This document shows positions 56,694 through 64,000 of a stretch of DNA of 64,000 bases, piece by piece. The stretch comes from Candidimonas nitroreducens. Its GTDB lineage: Bacteria; Pseudomonadota; Gammaproteobacteria; Burkholderiales; Burkholderiaceae_B. The stretch covers positions 62,001 to 126,000 of the forward strand of contig NZ_NJIH01000003.1 in NCBI RefSeq assembly GCF_002209565.1. The letters are read 5' to 3'. Made by a program: the position numbers and the translations under genes. Every line of letters starts with the position of its first letter. The stretch's first letter is position 1. The notes under the pieces are model-generated. The model was not told where the DNA came from and searched no databases. It saw only the letters and a list, made by a program, of their open reading frames with translations.

Positions 56694-58802
56694 TCAACGT
56701 CTCCCGTCCGCCAGCACCCCATCCAGCACCGCAGCGAACTGCGCCGCCTTCTGGAACCCGATGACGCGCGCATTCGGCAGCGGCTTGCCGTCAGCACCGA
56801 AGAACAAAATGCCAGGCGGCCCGAACAGGTGGAAGCGCTTGAGCAGCGCACGGTCTTCGGGCGTGTTCTTGGTGACATCCGCCTGCAGCAGCAGCAACTG
56901 CGACATCTTGCCGGCAACCGCCGGATCGCTGAACGTGAACTTCTCCATTTCCAGGCACGACACGCACCAGTCGGCATAGAAGTCCAGCATGACGGGCCGG
57001 CCCGCCTGGGCCAGCGCCGCGTCCAGCTCCTGCACCGAATGCACGCGCTGGAACCTCGAACGCACCGCCAAAGTGGCGGCGGGGTTCAGCCCAGCCGCGC
57101 CGGGCGTGCCCGATGCCGATGCGCCCGGGCCGGCCAGTGCGACCCCCGGGGCGCCGGCAACCGCACCCGCACGCCAGCCGGCCAGCGGCTGCAGCAGGCT
57201 GCCGCCTCCCGTGGCGGCACCCACCAGCAGCAGCGCCGCCCAGAGGGCCGCCAGCAGCCCCAGCGTCTTGCGCAGGAACGCGCCCAGGCCCGCCCCCGCC
57301 GGCATGGCCTCGAAAGCGCCCAGCATCACCGCGGCAAAGCCCGCCAGGAAAGCCCAGCCCAGCATCGAGGCCCATGCCGGCACGACCGAATCCAGCATCC
57401 ACCATGCCGTGGCCAGCAGCAGCCAGCCGAACAAATGCTTGACGCCCTCCATCCAGGCGCCGGCGCGCGGCAGCAGGGCCCCCGACGAAGCCCCGACCAG
57501 CAGCAGCAGCAGACCCTCGCCCCAGGCCAGTGCGAACAGCGCCAGGCCGCCCAGCACCAGATTGCCGGTCTGGGAAATGAACAGCAGTACCCCCGCCAGC
57601 GGCGCCGCCACGCAAGGCCCGACGATCAGCGCCGACACCATGCCCATCAGCAGCGCCCCGCCGTAGCGGCCGCCCGGAATGCGCGAGACCTTGTCATTGA
57701 GCGCACTCTGCATGCCGCTGGGCGCCTGCAGCGTGTAGACGTCGAACATGGCCAGCGCCAGCAGGGCCAGCAGCAGCGCGAACAGCGCCAGCACCCAGGG
57801 CGTCTGCAGCCACACGGCCAGACTCGCCCCGATCAGGCCGGCGGCCACGCCCAGCGCGGTGTACACCAGCGACATGCCCAGCACGTACGAGGCCGCCAGC
57901 GACAGCCCGCGCCAGCGCGAGCGCGTACCGGCGGAGCCGGCCTTGCCGGCGTCGCCCGCGACGATCGCCAGCAGGATGGGCACCATGGGCAGCACGCAGG
58001 GCGTGAACGACAGCAGCAGCCCGAGCAGCAGGCACAAGGCGATGATGCGGCCCCAGCCGGCGCCGGCAAGATACGCGGCAAAGCCCGTATCGCTCATGTC
58101 CAGCACAGAAGAGGATGCGGCGCCAGGGGGCGCTCCTGCGGCTGCCGCAGGAGCCCCGGCAGCAGACGCGGCAGGAGATGCGGCCGAAGATGCCGCGGGA
58201 GTTGTCGCAGAAGCCGTTGCCGAAGTCGCCGCAGGGCCGGCCGCAGCCCCCGCCGGCGCAGCCTGCCCCGGCACGGAGCTGCGCACGCCCGGGCCGGACG
58301 CGCGATAGCCACCCGCCACGGGCGTAAGCACCACCTCGGTCGTCATGGGCGAGTAGCACAGGCCGGCCTCGGCGCAGCCCTGGCCGGTAACCTCGAGCTT
58401 CAGCGGCCCCGCGGCGCCGGGCTGCAGCGGCACGCGTATGGTGACCCCGTCGTGATAGATCTCGAGCTTCTTGTCGAAGGTCGGATCGTATTCGATGATG
58501 CCTTTCGGAAAGGACGGCTTGCCCAGGCGGCCGGCATCGGGGCTCAGCGCGAACTCGAAGCGTTCGCGGTACATGTAGTACTTGGGCGCGATCTTGTAGT
58601 GCACGTCGATTTCCGCCGGGCCGGCCATGGCGGCGGAAAACGCGAACGCCTGTTCGGGCTCGAGGAAATCTTCGGCATGCGCCGCGCCGGCGCCCAGCAG
58701 CACCAGGCAGGCCAGCGCCGCGCACATCGCGGCGACCGCGGCGCGGGCCCGCAAGCCGCCCGCTTCCAGATATGAGATCACTTTGTTTTCCTGCAAATTC
58801 AT
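56694..58802 (-). CDS. dsbD: Thiol:disulfide interchange protein DsbD
   Basis: 702 residues. Passes electrons from cytoplasmic thioredoxin to periplasmic DsbC/DsbG/CcmG-type partners. N-terminal periplasmic alpha domain after a signal peptide (GCAEAGLCYSPM contains its Cys pair), an Ala/Pro-rich linker around residues 170-230, the eight-helix beta domain with TPCVLPM and GPCVAAP, and the C-terminal thioredoxin-like gamma domain with DWCVSCLEME. The start overlaps the cutA stop as ATGA. A fit partner for the nearby cytochrome c maturation genes. Confidence 0.96.
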   Translation of the reverse strand: MNLQENKVISYLEAGGLRARAAVAAMCAALACLVLLGAGAAHAEDFLEPEQAFAFSAAMAGPAEIDVHYKIAPKYYMYRERFEFALSPDAGRLGKPSFPKGIIEYDPTFDKKLEIYHDGVTIRVPLQPGAAGPLKLEVTGQGCAEAGLCYSPMTTEVVLTPVAGGYRASGPGVRSSVPGQAAPAGAAAGPAATSATASATTPAASSAASPAASAAGAPAAAAGAPPGAASSSVLDMSDTGFAAYLAGAGWGRIIALCLLLGLLLSFTPCVLPMVPILLAIVAGDAGKAGSAGTRSRWRGLSLAASYVLGMSLVYTALGVAAGLIGASLAVWLQTPWVLALFALLLALLALAMFDVYTLQAPSGMQSALNDKVSRIPGGRYGGALLMGMVSALIVGPCVAAPLAGVLLFISQTGNLVLGGLALFALAWGEGLLLLLVGASSGALLPRAGAWMEGVKHLFGWLLLATAWWMLDSVVPAWASMLGWAFLAGFAAVMLGAFEAMPAGAGLGAFLRKTLGLLAALWAALLLVGAATGGGSLLQPLAGWRAGAVAGAPGVALAGPGASASGTPGAAGLNPAATLAVRSRFQRVHSVQELDAALAQAGRPVMLDFYADWCVSCLEMEKFTFSDPAVAGKMSQLLLLQADVTKNTPEDRALLKRFHLFGPPGILFFGADGKPLPNARVIGFQKAAQFAAVLDGVLADGRR

Positions 58803-59218
58803 TCTTTGTGCCGCGGCGGCGCCGCGACCTGTTCCCGCATCCAGTCCATATAGCTTGCCAGGCCGCCCAGAACCGGCACCACGAGGATTTCCGGCACTTC
58901 GTAGGGGTGTAGCTGCCGCAGCCGGTCGGCAAGCGCCTGCAGGCGTCCGCGCGTGGTCTTGACCAGCAGCGGGATTTCCTCGGCGCCTTCCAGGGTGTCG
59001 TGCCACATGTACATCGACAGGCCCGCGGCGCCCAGATGCACACAGGCCGCCAGCCGCTCTTCGATCAGCACGTGCGCAATACGCTTGGCCAGCAGCGCAT
59101 CGGGCGCGTTCGAGAGCACCAGCACCGCCTCGTCCCCGGGCTCATGGCCGGCCAGGCGCAATTCCGCCGGCGCTTGATCCCGGCCTTGCCCTGCAGAAGA
59201 ATCGATCGGATCGGACAT
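58799..59218 (-). CDS. cutA: Divalent-cation tolerance protein CutA
   Basis: 139 residues, trimeric PII-like fold. LSNAPDALLAKRIAHVLIEERLAACVHLG, MYMWHDTLEGAEEIPLLVKTTRGRLQALADRLRQLHPYEVPEILVVPV and the final YMDWMREQV are the full family pattern. The N-terminus has about 28 extra residues. Adjacent to and coupled with dsbD, as in E. coli; metal tolerance is the historical label. Confidence 0.95.
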   Translation of the reverse strand: MSDPIDSSAGQGRDQAPAELRLAGHEPGDEAVLVLSNAPDALLAKRIAHVLIEERLAACVHLGAAGLSMYMWHDTLEGAEEIPLLVKTTRGRLQALADRLRQLHPYEVPEILVVPVLGGLASYMDWMREQVAAPPRHKE

Positions 59219-59243
59219 ATGGGACGGTTCTCGAGCAAATACC

Positions 59244-60173
59244 TCATTTTATCGAACCGCCCGGATTCTTTCCGGCGCGCGCCACCGACTTCGGCAAGGA
59301 CTCGGCCAGGAAGTCGATGAAGGTGCGCAGCCGTGCCGAACGCTGGCGACGTTCGAGATACACGGCATAAATGTCTGCGTTCGGCAAGACCCAGTCGGGC
59401 AAAAGCTCGACCAGGGCGCCGCTGCCCAGATACGGATCGACTTCCCATTGCGAACGTATCGCGACGCCGTTTCCGTTCAGTGCCCATTGGAGCACGGCGA
59501 ACCCGTCGTTGCTGCTCAGCGGGCCGCGCACTTTGACGGCCTCCTCCTGCCTGCCTCGCGCAAAATGCCAGGTGCCATAGGCGGAGTCGTTTTCCCGCAG
59601 CACGAGACACTGATGCTGTGCAAGCTCGCGCGGCGTCTTCGGCACCCCATGCCGCTCGAGGTAGCCAGGCGCCGCGCAGACAATCCGCCGATTGCGTATC
59701 AAACGGCGCGCGTGGATGCGTGCATCGGGCAGCTCGCCGAATCGAATGCCGACGTCGAACGCTTGCTCCGGCAGGCTCATGGGGCGATCGCTCAGCTGCA
59801 GCTGTACCTCTACCGCCGGATAGCGATCGACGAAGCGCGCGACGGCCGGCGCGACATGCATGCGGCCGAAACCGAAAGACGCATTGACACGCAGCAGCCC
59901 CGCCGGCTCCGCGCGGCTGCTGGTCACGGCCTGCTCCAGTTCCGCGACATCGGCAAGTATCCGGGAGCCCTGGACGAGGTACAGCTCGCCTTCATTGGTC
60001 AAGCTGATTTGCCGCGTCGTACGGTGCAGCAAGCGTACGCCCAAGCGCTTTTCGAGCCGGCTGAGGCGCTTGCTGACCGATGGCGTGGTCACGCCGAGTT
60101 CGCGCGCCGCCGCGGTAAGACTACCCTGACGGGCGACGAGCTCGAAAAGGGCGAGATCCGAAATCGAATCCAT
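59244..60173 (-). CDS. LysR family regulator of the dehalogenase-like/leuCD operon
   Basis: 309 residues. The HTH region ALFELVARQGSLTAAARELGVTTPSVSKRLSRLEKRLGVRLL and the effector domain VNASFGFGRMHVAPAVARFVDRYPAVEVQL resemble the CrgA/DmlR-type subgroup. QAFDVGIRFGELPDARIHARRLIRNRRIVCAAPGYLERHG is typical of it. Divergent from the hydrolase gene with an 88-bp gap, so it most likely controls that operon. Start at 60173 chosen over an upstream ATG that would add 20 residues. Confidence 0.9.
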   Translation of the reverse strand: MDSISDLALFELVARQGSLTAAARELGVTTPSVSKRLSRLEKRLGVRLLHRTTRQISLTNEGELYLVQGSRILADVAELEQAVTSSRAEPAGLLRVNASFGFGRMHVAPAVARFVDRYPAVEVQLQLSDRPMSLPEQAFDVGIRFGELPDARIHARRLIRNRRIVCAAPGYLERHGVPKTPRELAQHQCLVLRENDSAYGTWHFARGRQEEAVKVRGPLSSNDGFAVLQWALNGNGVAIRSQWEVDPYLGSGALVELLPDWVLPNADIYAVYLERRQRSARLRTFIDFLAESLPKSVARAGKNPGGSIK

Positions 60174-60261
60174 TGTTTCCCTACAGTTAACAGCAGTTTG
60201 CTTTCCCCGATACCATATCGCAATAGGCATCAATTAGACTAGCAGAAACTGCGAGGTGCAC

Positions 60262-61140
60262 ATGTTCGAGAATTTCCAACCGGTTTCAGTCCTTGCCGAA
60301 GACGTGGCGATCCACGCCGTCACCGGAGGCAGCGGCCCGGCGCTGCTGCTCTTGCACGGGCATCCCCAGACGAAAGCGATCTGGCACAGGGTCGCGCCCA
60401 CGCTGGCCGAGTCGTACACCGTGGTGGCCGCCGATCTGCGCGGATACGGCGACAGCAGCAAGCCCGCGGGCCTGGCCGACCACGGCAACTATTCCAAGCG
60501 CCGCATGGCGCAGGATCAGGTGGATTTGATGCAGGCACTGGGTTTCGACGAATTCCTGGTGGTCTCGCACGACCGGGGCGCGAGAGTCGCCGCGCGCATG
60601 GCCATCGATCACCCCGGGCGCGTACGCAAGCTCGTGACGCTCGACATCGCGCCGACCCTGGCCATGTACCGGCAAACCTCGTTCGAATTTGCGCGGGCAT
60701 ACTGGCACTGGTTCTTTCTGGTTCGCCCCGCGCCGTTTCCCGAGACCTTGATCCGCGCGGATCCCGACCAGTATCTGAAGCAGACGATGGGCGCCCGCAG
60801 CGCGGGGCTCAAGCCGTTTTCCCGCGAAGCCTACGCCGAATACCTGCGGTGCCTGTCGGATCCCGCCACCGCACACGGCATCTGCGAAGACTATCGCGCA
60901 TCGATCACCATCGACCTCGAACACGACCAGGCAAGCCTCGCCGCGGGCGAGAAAATCGTCTGCCCCTTACTCGCGCTTTGGGGCGCCGACGGCGTGGTCG
61001 GCAAGTGCTTCGATCCGATCGCCGAGTGGCGCAAATGGAGCGACAGTGTCGACGGCGGCCCCTTGCCCTGCGGCCACTACATTCCCGAGGAAGCCCCCGA
61101 TGCCTTGCTGGATCGGATCCTGCCCTTTCTACAACGCTGA
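60262..61140 (+). CDS. Alpha/beta hydrolase of the fluoroacetate/haloacetate dehalogenase family
   Basis: 292 residues from the ATG at 60262, with GCGAGG upstream. The nucleophile is Asp (SHDRGARVA, Asp104) and not Ser, as in haloacetate dehalogenases. All residues I recall as catalytic in DehH1/FAcD can be placed: the two Arg of DRGAR (105, 108), the acid Asp in TLDIAPT (128), His-Trp of YWHWFFL (149-150) that line the halide site, Tyr in CEDYRA (211), and the final His in CGHYIP (272). Epoxide hydrolases share the Asp but not the His-Trp pair. A true dehalogenase is therefore plausible. First gene of an operon with a leuCD-type pair. Confidence 0.85.
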   Translation: MFENFQPVSVLAEDVAIHAVTGGSGPALLLLHGHPQTKAIWHRVAPTLAESYTVVAADLRGYGDSSKPAGLADHGNYSKRRMAQDQVDLMQALGFDEFLVVSHDRGARVAARMAIDHPGRVRKLVTLDIAPTLAMYRQTSFEFARAYWHWFFLVRPAPFPETLIRADPDQYLKQTMGARSAGLKPFSREAYAEYLRCLSDPATAHGICEDYRASITIDLEHDQASLAAGEKIVCPLLALWGADGVVGKCFDPIAEWRKWSDSVDGGPLPCGHYIPEEAPDALLDRILPFLQR

Positions 61141-61171
61141 AAGCGGCATCTATCTTCTATAGGCCTGGACG

Positions 61172-62581
61172 ATGCCACCCCGAACCCTTTATCAAAAACT
61201 GGTCGATAGCCATACCGTGCAGCCGGTCGACACCGAGAACGTACTGCTCTATGTCGATCTGCACCTCATGAACGAGTACACCAGCCCGCAGGCATTCGCT
61301 GCGCTCGAAGAAAAAGGGCGAACGGTATTGCGCCCGTCCCAGCAGCTCGCCGTCGTGAGCCACATTATTCCCACGCGTGCGGAAACGCCGCGGGTGATCG
61401 AGGACGGCCCGTCCAGAAAGCAGGCCGAAAACCTTGCGCGCAACTGCGGCCAGGCCGGTATCCGGCTCTACGACACCAACGATCCGGAACAGGGCATCGA
61501 ACATGTCGTCGCGCCCGAGCACGGCTACGTGCGCCCCGGCATGGTGATTCTTTGCGGCGACAGCCACACCACGACCTACGGCGCCCTGGGCGCGCTGGGA
61601 TTCGGGATAGGAACGTCTGAAGTCGAACACGTGCTTGCGACCCAGACGCTTGTCTACCGCCTCGCCAAAACGATGCGCATCGCGGTCGACGGGGCGCTGC
61701 CCTTCGGCACGTCCTCGAAAGACCTGGTGCTCTGGATCATCAGCCGCATCGGGGCGCAAGGGGCCAGAGGCTATGCCGTCGAATTCGCCGGTTCGACGAT
61801 TGCGGCGCTTTCGGCAGAGGCGCGCATGACCCTGTGCAATATGGCGGTCGAAGCCGGTGCCCGGGCGGCCCTGATCGCGCCCGACCGGGTCACGTTCGAC
61901 TACGTGCGCGCGCACGCCAGGCTGCCGCCCGCCGCGTGGAACGCCGCGATGGACGACTGGGCGGCGCTGCGCACCGACCCGCAAGCCCGATTCGACTGCG
62001 AATATTGCTTCGACGCCAGCGATATCGCGCCATTCGTAACCTGGGGAACCAGCCCCGACCAGGCCATCGCGGTCGATCAGCGCGTCCCGCTCGCGCAGGC
62101 GCACTCCTCGCGCGAGGCGGCCGATTCGGCGCGGCGGGCGCTCGAATATACCGGACTCGCGCCGGGCCAGCCGATCGCGGGGACACCCGTCGACCGCGTC
62201 TTCATCGGCTCTTGCACGAACGGCCGGATCGAAGACTTGCGCCTGGTTGCGTCGATCGCACGCGGACGCCGGGTCGCGCCCGGCGTGCGTGCGATGGTGG
62301 TGCCCGGGTCGGGCGCCGTGCGCCGCCAGGCAGAGGCCGAAGGTGTCGCCCGGGTGCTGATCGACGCCGGTTTCGAATGGCGCGCCCCGGGCTGCTCGCT
62401 GTGTCTCGCGATGAACGACGACGTCCTGCAGGACGGCGAGCGTTGCGCGTCCACCACCAACCGGAACTTCGAAGGCAGGCAAGGCCGCGGCAGCCGCACG
62501 CATTTGATGAGCCCGGCGATGGCCGCGGCCGCGGCGCTTACGGGCTGCATTACCGACGTACGCAAGCTGGAGAAGCAATGA
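61172..62581 (+). CDS. leuC: Isopropylmalate dehydratase large-subunit family (LeuC type)
   Basis: 469 residues, aconitase superfamily. The 4Fe-4S Cys ligands are in IGSCTNGR and APGCSLCLAMN; substrate and cluster loops include CGDSHTTTYGALGALGFGIGTSEVEHVLATQTL and VVPGSGAVRRQAE. The overall pattern is LeuC. No leuB or leuA lies near, and it follows a dehalogenase-like gene and a LysR regulator, so it may be a paralogue acting on another hydroxy acid (citramalate- or homoaconitate-like). Its stop overlaps the small-subunit start as ATGA. Confidence 0.9.
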   Translation: MPPRTLYQKLVDSHTVQPVDTENVLLYVDLHLMNEYTSPQAFAALEEKGRTVLRPSQQLAVVSHIIPTRAETPRVIEDGPSRKQAENLARNCGQAGIRLYDTNDPEQGIEHVVAPEHGYVRPGMVILCGDSHTTTYGALGALGFGIGTSEVEHVLATQTLVYRLAKTMRIAVDGALPFGTSSKDLVLWIISRIGAQGARGYAVEFAGSTIAALSAEARMTLCNMAVEAGARAALIAPDRVTFDYVRAHARLPPAAWNAAMDDWAALRTDPQARFDCEYCFDASDIAPFVTWGTSPDQAIAVDQRVPLAQAHSSREAADSARRALEYTGLAPGQPIAGTPVDRVFIGSCTNGRIEDLRLVASIARGRRVAPGVRAMVVPGSGAVRRQAEAEGVARVLIDAGFEWRAPGCSLCLAMNDDVLQDGERCASTTNRNFEGRQGRGSRTHLMSPAMAAAAALTGCITDVRKLEKQ

Positions 62582-63201
62582 CAGGCCCGCTCAGCACCAT
62601 CGACGGTACGGCATTGCCGCTACCCATCGAGAACCTCGACACGGATCAGATCATGCCGAAGCAGTTTCTGCGCATCATCGACAAGGCCGGCCTGGCCGAT
62701 GGGCTGCTGTACGACCTCAGGTTCGACGGCAAGGGCACGCCGCTGCCGGATTCGGTATTGAACGATGCCCGATACCGGAACGCATCGATCCTGATCGGCG
62801 GGGCGAATTTCGGCTGCGGATCGAGCCGTGAACACGCGGTCTGGGGACTGCAGCAATACGGCATCGCCGCAGTCATCGCACCCAGTTTCGCAGAGATTTT
62901 CTACTCGAATGCGATGAACAACCGGCTGCTTCTCATACCGCTGCAGCGCGAGGAAGTCGAAGCCCTGCTGTCCGCAGCGCAGCGCGATCCGCAAGCCCCG
63001 CTGCATATCGACATCGAACACCAGTCGGTCAAAGGGCCGGATGGCAAGGAATACCACTACCCGATAGGCGAGCGGCACAAGCGGATGGTCATCGAAGGGG
63101 TCGATACGATCGGCCTTACGCTGCAATCGATCGAACAGATCCGGGCATTCGAGCAAAGGCACCGTAACCGCCACCCCTGGGCGATCGTCGAGCCGGAATG
63201 A
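62578..63201 (+). CDS. leuD: Isopropylmalate dehydratase small-subunit family (LeuD type)
   Basis: 207 residues. The swivel-domain motifs NLDTDQIMPKQFLR, GGANFGCGSSREHAVWGLQQYGIAAVIAPSFAEIFYSNAMNNRLL define LeuD. Coupled to the large-subunit gene by a 4-bp overlap; the two form a heterodimer. As with its partner, whether it serves leucine synthesis or a catabolic branch is not settled by sequence. Confidence 0.92.
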   Translation: MTGPLSTIDGTALPLPIENLDTDQIMPKQFLRIIDKAGLADGLLYDLRFDGKGTPLPDSVLNDARYRNASILIGGANFGCGSSREHAVWGLQQYGIAAVIAPSFAEIFYSNAMNNRLLLIPLQREEVEALLSAAQRDPQAPLHIDIEHQSVKGPDGKEYHYPIGERHKRMVIEGVDTIGLTLQSIEQIRAFEQRHRNRHPWAIVEPE

Positions 63202-63231
63202 AAAATCCCCGCGGGCGCAAACCTGCGGGGA
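63201..63231 (-). terminator. Terminator of the alpha operon (rpoA-rplQ)
   Basis: On the minus strand TCCCCGC (63231-63225) pairs with GCGGGGA (63212-63206), the loop adding GG/CC pairs, and is followed by TTTTT. It lies 64 bp beyond the rplQ stop and abuts the convergent leuD stop. Confidence 0.65.
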
Positions 63232-63294
63232 CTCATCGTGGCGGCCAGGGCCGCCGTGCCGCTTCCGGCCGCGAAGGCCGGACTGTACGGACGC

Positions 63295-63681
63295 TTACTC
63301 GGCGTCGTCGGCTTCTTCGACTTGCGGACGGTCGACCAGCTCCATGTAAGCCATGGGCGCGGCGTCGCCCTGGCGGAAGCCCATCTTCAGCACGCGGGTG
63401 TAGCCGCCGTTGCGCTCTTTGTAGCGCGGGCCGATTTCGGCGAACAGCTTGACCACGGCGTCGCGGTCGCGCAGGCGGGCAAAGGCCAGGCGCTTGTTGG
63501 CCAGGGTCGGTTCCTTGCCCAGGGTGATCAGGGGCTCGACGACGCGGCGCAATTCCTTGGCCTTGGGCAGCGTGGTCTTGATGGCTTCGTGGGTCAGCAG
63601 GGACACGGCCATGTTGCGGAACATGGCGAGGCGATGGCTGCTGGTGCGATTCAGTTTACGCAGACCGCTACGGTGACGCAT
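63295..63681 (-). CDS. rplQ: 50S ribosomal protein L17
   Basis: 128 residues, starting [45 protein letters not shown], the invariant L17 N-terminus. The body ([29 protein letters not shown]) and the short acidic tail EEADDAE are normal. AAAGGAAA precedes the ATG. Last gene of the alpha operon, just after rpoA. Confidence 0.98.
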   Translation of the reverse strand: MRHRSGLRKLNRTSSHRLAMFRNMAVSLLTHEAIKTTLPKAKELRRVVEPLITLGKEPTLANKRLAFARLRDRDAVVKLFAEIGPRYKERNGGYTRVLKMGFRQGDAAPMAYMELVDRPQVEEADDAE

Positions 63682-63834
63682 GATGCATTTCCTTTGAATC
63701 TATGTGGCGGAAAACCCGCCGGTTATCCGGCTCTTCTATCGGCAACAGCGCCGCGGGCCGGGACTCGTCCGCTGAAACACCGGGGCTTCAGCGGGCTCAT
63801 TGCGCGGGACACCGGTGGCGCCCCGCGGTAAAAC

Positions 63835-64000
63835 TCAGGGACGTTCCAGGCCCAGCGGCGGCCAGTTCTCGAGCTTCATGCCCAGGGTCAGGCCGCGTGC
63901 GGCCAGAACTTCCTTGATTTCGTTCAGGGACTTGCGGCCCAGGTTCGGCGTCTTGAGCAGCTCGTTTTCAGTGCGCTGGATCAGGTCGCCGATGTAGTAG
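63835..64000 (-). CDS. rpoA: RNA polymerase alpha subunit, C-terminal end (5' part outside window)
   Basis: The last 54 or so codons of rpo[49 protein letters not shown], stop at 63835. This is the alpha CTD, which contacts UP elements and activators. The rest of the gene runs beyond base 64000. 153 bp separate it from rplQ. Confidence 0.97.
   Translation of the reverse strand, partial: YYIGDLIQRTENELLKTPNLGRKSLNEIKEVLAARGLTLGMKLENWPPLGLERP

Overview
The window looks like a chromosomal segment of a high-GC betaproteobacterium, most probably Bordetella or a close Alcaligenaceae relative such as Achromobacter. Reasons: three Bug-type solute receptors and four LysR regulators, a core block typical of the family (rpoA/rplQ, cutA-dsbD, yihA-hemB, cytochrome c4, ccs1-ccsB, lptM-lysA, mrcA, aroK-aroB-dgt, uvrA, ssb), and a Gly-rich classical autotransporter. 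No tRNA, rRNA, CRISPR array or complete insertion sequence was seen. The species is an inference.

Layout. 1-7.1 kb: a cyanophycin locus with a long cyanophycin synthetase (cut by the window start), a shorter second synthetase, and a divergent pair encoding an ABC exporter-like protein and a DUF1854 protein. 7.1-10.6 kb: a Tgl-like protein, a LysE/RhtB exporter, a HiPIP and a GNAT enzyme. 10.8-12.3 kb: an M20 peptidase. 12.4-18.6 kb: a leftward catabolic run (HCCA isomerase-like DsbA protein, DehI-like dehalogenase, small monooxygenase-like protein, sulfatase, semialdehyde dehydrogenase, Bug receptor) with a divergent LysR gene. 19.7-23.4 kb: a LysR gene divergent from hydrolase-Bug-hydroxypyruvate isomerase. 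23.6-29.8 kb: yaeQ, then a Fur-box-preceded iron-signalling cassette (ECF sigma, FecR anti-sigma, TonB receptor with STN domain, PepSY protein).

29.8-49.3 kb is mostly housekeeping: ssb, an MFS transporter, uvrA, dgt-aroB-aroK, mrcA, lptM-lysA, ccsB-ccs1, cytochrome c4, yihA-hemB. Two gaps there are unusual. The lysA/ccsB gap (42.3-43.0 kb) holds a tandem 90-bp repeat that folds into a hairpin with compensatory changes between copies, followed by a 213-bp nested palindrome. The ccs1/cytochrome c4 gap (46.4-46.8 kb) holds a 23-bp-arm perfect palindrome and other inverted repeats. 49.7-56.4 kb is one very large autotransporter with about 19 Gly-rich repeats. 56.7-59.2 kb is cutA-dsbD. 59.2-63.2 kb is a LysR gene divergent from a fluoroacetate-dehalogenase-like hydrolase plus a translationally coupled leuC/leuD-type pair. 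The window ends in the leftward alpha operon (rpoA 3' end, rplQ).

The strongest leads for something not routinely annotated are the tandem structured RNA and nested palindrome at 42.3-42.9 kb, the two-synthetase cyanophycin locus with its dedicated ABC/DUF1854 pair, and the two separate loci pairing a dehalogenase-family enzyme with a LysR regulator.
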